Part shown: positions 58,530 to 64,000 of the stretch, piece by piece
Numbering within the stretch: position 1 is the first letter of the stretch
Layout of the letters: the number at the start of each line of letters is the position of its first letter
From: Daphnia pulex
Lineage: Eukaryota; Arthropoda; Branchiopoda; Diplostraca; Daphniidae
DNA: 64,000 nt
Assembly: GCF_021134715.1 (NCBI RefSeq)
Contig: NC_060024.1
Location: 3,100,001-3,164,000, forward strand
Direction: 5' to 3'
The notes under the pieces: model-generated
Told to the model about the DNA's origin: nothing
The model's database searches: none
What the model saw: only the letters and a program-made list of their open reading frames with translations
Program-made: the position numbers and the translations under genes

Positions 58530-60535
58530 GTTTCCAAATTGAGTTTTCTGATACGATTTATATCCTTCAAGGTTTTTTTTTAAAAATCTGGTATACTCTT
58601 ATTCGAATCCAGAACACGAAAGTTTAAATAATTATTGGTATACGTATGCTTATTATCTGGTATGCTCAACCTTTTTGTAAGGCCGTAATTGCAATAAACA
58701 GTTGAAAAAAAGAGATGTAAAAAATATGAAATCCACGAAGTTGGTGACCTTGTGCATTATCATTATGCGTTATTTCTAATGTAAGATGATTTTTCACCAG
58801 GTCATTATCTAATTATTTATTTCCATGTAATGAAATTAAAAAAGCAACTAAAGTTGTATAAATAATAAAGTGGGGAGATACCCTGGTTCGTGCAACTGCT
58901 ACCATGAAGCGCGGGCTATTTGGCTTATGTTTAATTGTAATTTCATATACTATAATTTTTTCCTTGTATTTATATCTTAACCATCAATTAATATGTTTCA
59001 GTATTAAACAGATACTTTACATTCCAGACTAAAAATGGTACAAACAGATTTGACATATTTAGTCATTCAGGAAATTTTTCGAAAAGAGCTGATACATCAC
59101 TTTTTAGTATCATAAATTTAGCTGATGTAAGTTTACAATCCAGCTATATATTAAGTTAAAGCTTAACATTCAATATTTCTGTTTTAGAGTTCAACAGGTA
59201 CGGATGAAAACTTTATACTTCGAACAAATTCATTCCATTCAATACATATTTTCAAGTTTGTTGGAGAAAAGTTAAAAAAAAACAAGGCTTAAAAAAAGCT
59301 AGGCTTACACAGCATCCGTAAACCACTTAAAGTCAGCAACATAATTCTACTTAAAAATGGAGAAAATACTTTACCGTCTATCCTACTTAATATCCTCCAC
59401 TTAAAAAATATTGCAAACTACTTAAATTTATTTAGAATACTTGATAATTTAAAGTAATTTTATGTTACTTAATTTACACAGAAAAATGGGCTCTTCCCTA
59501 GCAAGACAAGTTTCCGGAGTTGATGGAAGTGGAAGATCGGTGGTAAAGTGGTAACTCACGACCGACAAGAGCGTGAGGACGTGACCGTGACTACGGAGAG
59601 GACAAGGGGAGAGGAGCGTCAACTCCCTCTCCCCTCAACTGAAAATGGAAAACATTCAATACAGCATTACTGTCAAATGTGTATTACACCGAGTAGTGAC
59701 CAAACGAAAGTAGTTACACCGTAACACGAGCTTCAACATTTGGAAATAAATTTTGTTGCGTTCAATTGAAAAATGAATCCCTAGAAACATGAGATAAGAT
59801 ACTTGAATTGATTGCTTCTCTTTGTCAGAAGATTTTCTTGCTAGTGGGTAGACATTTTCTTTGTAGCAAGAAATGTCAACATTGGTTATTTCCACCTATA
59901 CATCGAGAAATAACAAAATTATAGGAGTAACGATGTCCTTTGTTGTCTGCTGAACATCAATCGGGACAAGCCAAACCGACACCTTTAAATAAGCATATTC
60001 CAAATATTCGTAACCTCTTGATTATGAATTTTGGGCAGTTGCCTTTTATATGTCTTTAATGTTCCAGAGGAGAATTTTCCCGTCTTGTTATGTGTTGCGT
60101 TAAATGGGATGGTTAAACGACGCGTTTTTTTGGGCAATTAGGGGTTGGAATCTCAATTTTTGAAGGAAGAATGGAAAGAAAAAAGGGGAAAAACAGCCCA
60201 AAACCATCGCTCGTCGGCGATCGGCGATCAACCGATTTAACGCAGTTATAAACGGTTATAAAATGGAGGGCTAAGGTATCGTGATTGGTGATATATTAAA
60301 CTTTGAAAAATTGAATTTAAATACAAAATAAATACAGTATTTTATTAATTTTTCAACGAGTGTTGTAAATTCCTGTAGCCATGCAATTGGATTTATTCTT
60401 CAATAATTAATTCAATTTCCATTTATGCCCATGCCAACACAAAATTTACAAGACTTTCAATAATGTTGATGGAAGGCATTGCATAGTCATGTAATTCTTT
60501 GAGGTACGTTTTGTTGTATTAGAGTATACTAATTG
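58530..60535. other. Non-coding stretch
   Basis: No gene recognised. 59500-59640 is GC-richer with CTCCCTCTCCCCT and related words. The remainder is AT-rich. Confidence 0.35.
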
Positions 60536-61520
60536 CGAGCCCGAAGGGCGAAGCTAATAATCGCATACGCAGAAAGATAAAAACCATATCACTATGTCTG
60601 TTTGTATGTATATAACGCTCCATAGTTCGTGTGTTTTATGAAAGATTTCGTACTTTTGGTCTTAAAAATTAGACAAAAAATATGCGGTGCGACCAGAACA
60701 AAAAAAACCATTTACTTAATTAGCTCTCCGGTAATTAATGAAAAACTGCTAAAATAATTGCTTAACGACTAGTGACATCTGGCGGTTGCGACTACAACTT
60801 TTTCAGCTTAGGTCTAAATTCCACTTTCAATTCTGGCTTCCCTCGTTTTGGGTTTTTACAGAGTCCTGCCATGCCCATACGTGAAAACCTCTGTCGTGCA
60901 AATTTACCGCCGGAGGCTATGCGTGAAAGCCCATTTTGCACATATATCGCCGGAGGCCATTGCGCTCTTGCAAAGGTTGCTTAACAAATGTTGCTTAACA
61001 AAAGTTGCTTCGGACCAAAGTAGTCGTCGGTGTAGTGGCTATGGTTTTAGCTTCGTGTGGCAAAAATGGGTGGTTCAAGTCCAAAACAACACTCCATTAT
61101 GCCACGACGACCAATCTGTCAACAAAAACTAAAATTACTGCCACTAACTTTGCCGATGCAAGCGGCCGCGAAGCGGATGCAGCGAGGATCCCCGCGGCTA
61201 AAGAGCGGAGCCCTTGCTGCATAGGTAACGCTGCCAAGCTAGACTGTATTTTTTACCCCCAACACAGTTGGCTCAAGGCAGGTGAATAACATGGGGGCAA
61301 CTTCGGGCGTAAGACCCCAAAGGGGGCCCATGACCGAAGTTGCAAATGACGTACGAAATTAGAATATGCCGATACAAGCATCCTTAACGCGAAACCCAAA
61401 AAGCAGATGTAACGTTCCCAACCGTAATTTCTTTTTTCGTGTTTGACACTGACTGCTCAAGGAAGGCCTTTAGCCAAAAGTGAAAAGTCCGACTTAGCAC
61501 TAGGCCAACTAAGGACCGGC
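60536..61520 (-). mobile_element. Non-autonomous Helentron-like element (subfamily 2, with insert)
   Basis: Starts with the hairpin GCCCGAAGGGC and ends near AAAAGTCCGACTTAGCACTA. Outside the middle it matches 1944-2635 reversed, including GTTTTTACAGAGTCCTGCCA. The extra ~400 bp (about 61020-61440) carries a tRNA-like segment. A diverged partial tandem of the insert follows at 61560-61780 (GCTCAAGGTAGGT). Confidence 0.7.
61026..61083 (+). repeat. tRNA-like segment (SINE promoter)
   Basis: CGGTGTAGTGG (61028-61038) and GGTTCAAGTCC (61072-61082) are good A- and B-boxes 33 bases apart. It lies within the insert of the Helentron-like copy, so that insert may be a SINE. Confidence 0.5.
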
Positions 61521-61809
61521 CTCGGAAGGGCTAACATTTACTAGGTTGCGTTGTATCGTATCGATATACGTTGCGGCATAGGCAACATGCTAAGCTAGAT
61601 TATATTTGTTTTACCCCAGACAATGTTTGCTCAAGGTAGGTAATTGACAAGAATGCAATTTTTTTAAATTGACGTTGAAAGCTGACGTTAATACTTCCGC
61701 TACTAAGTTTAACCCCTTAACCCTTTTTCGACGCCAAAGTTTTTTTGGCCGTGCTTGACTGAAATGAAAAGTACAGATTGCTGAGGACGTCTTAAACCAC
61801 TCAATAAAA

Positions 61810-62378
61810 AAGAAATTAAAAATTCCTATTTTTACTGTACTTTTTTTGCTTTTTTGTTTTTTGTCCCGTCAGGAAAGTCCCGACCGGCACTTCAGTCACC
61901 GAAAAACGGCCAAATTTCAAAGCGACTGCCGTCCACCAGGACAAAAAAAAGTCCCGACGGTTACACACAGCAGCCACTTTAAAAAAATTTGCCCCTTCAG
62001 ACGGCTCGCACTAAAAGTCTTAGGGGTTTCAGCGAGTAGAACGCGAAAGATGAAAACAAAAATGATCCGACAATACGGAAATTCTTCGTCTTTTCTCTTT
62101 CTCATTTTTCTCGGCCTATCAAAATGAATCCATTTGAAACGGCGGAAGGAAAGAAGTTTTTCCACGAAGGAATAAACTACTGGACCGGACACTTCCCGTT
62201 CATTTTCGCTTATTCCAAACAGCTACATCCAACATCCACTTCGAATCCATTTCTTTCGACCGTTCCTATTTCAGTTGACATCAATTGCTAAGTCCCAGGC
62301 TTTCGCCCGAGCGCCGGTGACCGCTGATTCAGATCCCCAAACTCAGTAAAATAACAAATTTATACAACATAAAACACT
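61810..62378. other. Probable 3' flank of the piggyBac element
   Basis: No gene. TTAA at 61816-61819, beside a T-rich run and CCCGTCAGG/CCCGACGG words, might be the element end and target site. The other end is outside the window. Confidence 0.3.
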
Positions 62379-64000
62379 TTATTTAAGCCATTTTTCTTTA
62401 TTTAAAAGGACACCATCATGTACACCATTATCAAGCACGTCAAAATCAGAATCATCAGAGGAATCAGATGAAGGATTAATCCCCAAAGGATCCGTTTCGA
62501 CAGTTTGGACTGCGATTTCCTTTTCAGGATCGACAGCAAGTACCGTTTCAGCAGCAGCCTTTTTTGGAGTGAGTATCTGATCATCGTGAAATTCCAAAAA
62601 GCAGTTTCTTTTCTTGGACAGGCAAAGAAAAATTTTGCACATACTGCACTGAGAGAATGGTCGAGATTCCTTCGTATGACCATTGGGTCTTCTCTCGGTC
62701 GTGGCTTGGCACCATTCGCATCGTCCTCTATTCTAAACGAAAATAGGATGATGGATTCCGACACTGAAGCGTATTTCATCTGGCACGCTCAGTCTATCTT
62801 TCCTTCTTTCGGCACCGGGCTCTGCTGAAAGTGGAATCTCTTCCATTAATCTTGCTTCTGGAGCATCTCCTTTGCGGCCTATCTCAGCATTCAGCCTGTA
62901 AAGTAAAAGAGAAGTAGTCACGCTTCGCTTGAATTCCAAAAGACTTAGAAATCTTTTGTCCTTCAGGAAGGTTTTTCCTTTCTGATTTTTCATCGTCTGG
63001 AAAGAAATTGAACAGAAAATTATTGAAGCTTGGCACTCAATCAATAAAATTTCTGAACTCACCACCAAATCGCAGTAAGTAATCCAGCTATTCACCATAC
63101 ATGTTTCCATGAGGGAGTAAAAGAGACGGTGCCACCATTTTCTTTATTTGCGGTCTCTCTCGTAGTAGGAACGCAGCTGGTTCGCCGTGTCTACACCGCC
63201 CATGTTATCGACGTAATCGCCAATAGCTTTTGGACAAGACTTTGTTCTGAACGAACCATCGCGCTGCTTCCTTTGCACCTTGACAGCCTCTGAGCCGTGG
63301 AAGTTGGAAGCGACCCGAAACGGCTTAGTGTCCTTCCAGATGAAAAGACCCTTTCTTCCCGTTCCTGGTGCACCGCCAAACTTGGCCACAAATTCGTCCT
63401 GCGGAAGGTTCGATTCGTTGACCGTAAAGATAGGTTGCCCCACTCTAGTTTTAAGAATCGTTCCAACCGCATTGATCCCCTTTTTGTCGAGTTCGTCCAA
63501 GAGGGCGATGCTCGTGAAGAAGCGATTAAAGGTTACTACATGTCCCTTCTTTTCCAAGGGCTCGCAAAAATCAAGAACTACTTCTTCCTCCATCGTAAAA
63601 TTGGAATCCTTGGGCGTATTCCGAGGAACGCAACAAGTTCATATCTGTCGACTAAACCTCCAGGAAGCACTTCGCTAGATTGCCTCCCTTCTGGTCTGCC
63701 TCCAAATCTCCTAGATGGTGGATTGCCTTTTTCAACGTAATTCCAGGAGTCTCGGATCCGTTTATTTGTCTATTCTAGCAAAAGATCAAAAGTTTGGAAT
63801 CCGCCAAGCATAGACCAAAAGATGTGGAGAGGAGTATCACCCGGATGGAACTTAGAAAATACGGGGCCCACAGGTTTCTCTGCAGTAAACGGGTAGGAAT
63901 ACTGCCGGTACTGTGGCTCCTGATTCTCATCATCATTTTCTCAGTAATCTTCTTCCACATCAGTCCAATAGCTCACTCCCTTCCAATGCTTGTTGATGGC
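62379..64000 (-). pseudogene. piggyBac (Pokey-like) transposase, decayed, runs off window
   Basis: Pieces in order: 63990-63600 (FSKFHPGDTPLHIFW, LVDRYELVAFLGI, with a TAG), 63593-63144 (GHVVTFNRFFTSIALLDELD, FGGAPGTGRKGLFIWKD, NMGGVDTANQLRSYYERD), then after a TAA KWWHRLFYSLMETC, an intron (63061-63000) and LLEFKRSVTTSLLL. The last exon has a TAG, then a zinc-ribbon tail, RCEWCQATTERRPNGH through CSMCKIFLC to a stop at 62379. This order is that of DDE_Tnp_1_7 plus the C-terminal cysteine-rich domain. Much of the early catalytic region between AFLGI and MEEEVV is missing. Three stops plus the deletion rule out activity. The resemblance to Daphnia Pokey is inference. Confidence 0.85.

Noticed and set aside
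63280..63740. Plus-strand frames of 132 and 147 codons
   Set aside because: They are antisense shadows of the piggyBac coding frame.

Overview
This is a eukaryotic window, about two-thirds A+T, with spliced genes (GT-AG introns whose phases agree), very low coding density and heavy transposon load. There is no operon, no CRISPR array and no rRNA. The mixture points to an arthropod, most likely a branchiopod crustacean such as Daphnia: a CASD1-like esterase, a type II glycosyltransferase-like protein, a small secreted Ser/Thr/Cys protein with an RRRRG site, and Pokey-like piggyBac pieces. The organism call is inference.

Three protein genes can be assembled exon by exon, and each is an exact number of codons. 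(1) Minus strand, 12616-5576: a four-exon GDSL/PC-esterase (CASD1-like) protein of 346 aa. (2) Plus strand, 16314-30941: a four-exon Golgi-type glycosyltransferase-like protein of 362 aa. It stands head-to-head with gene 1, 3.7 kb apart. (3) Minus strand, 58445-57739: a two-exon secreted protein of 202 aa with a TATA box. Genes 1 and 2 have introns of 4.6 and 9.9 kb swollen by transposons.

The rest is mobile DNA and its debris. 0-3.6 kb: a dispersed repeat, a tRNA-like sequence, a 161-bp tandem duplication, a Helentron-like non-autonomous element and a SUV3 helicase pseudo-exon. 7-11.8 kb and 16.8-18.5 kb: several MITE families. 13.0-14.3 kb: a clean element with ~150-bp inverted ends and a perfect 8-bp target duplication. 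22.0-26.0 kb: a 4-kb DNA transposon with ~580-bp inverted repeats and a broken transposase of a family I cannot name. 34.2-38.9 kb: a piggyBac fragment butted against a truncated, frameshifted Helitron. 38.9-42.3 kb: a tangle of Helentron-like repeats, one split by a hAT element. 42.3-43.7 kb: gag-like remnants. 45.9-53.07 kb: a nested palindromic composite carrying tRNA-derived sequences and minisatellites. 54.2-56.7 kb: another element with inverted ends. 60.5-61.8 kb: a Helentron-like copy. 61.8-64 kb: a decayed piggyBac gene running off the window.

I see no defence system or metabolic cluster. The best candidates for something undescribed are the 22-kb transposon, the nested palindrome at 46-53 kb, the ~50-bp TA-flanked mini-elements, and the secreted protein with its duplicated basic-flanked peptide.
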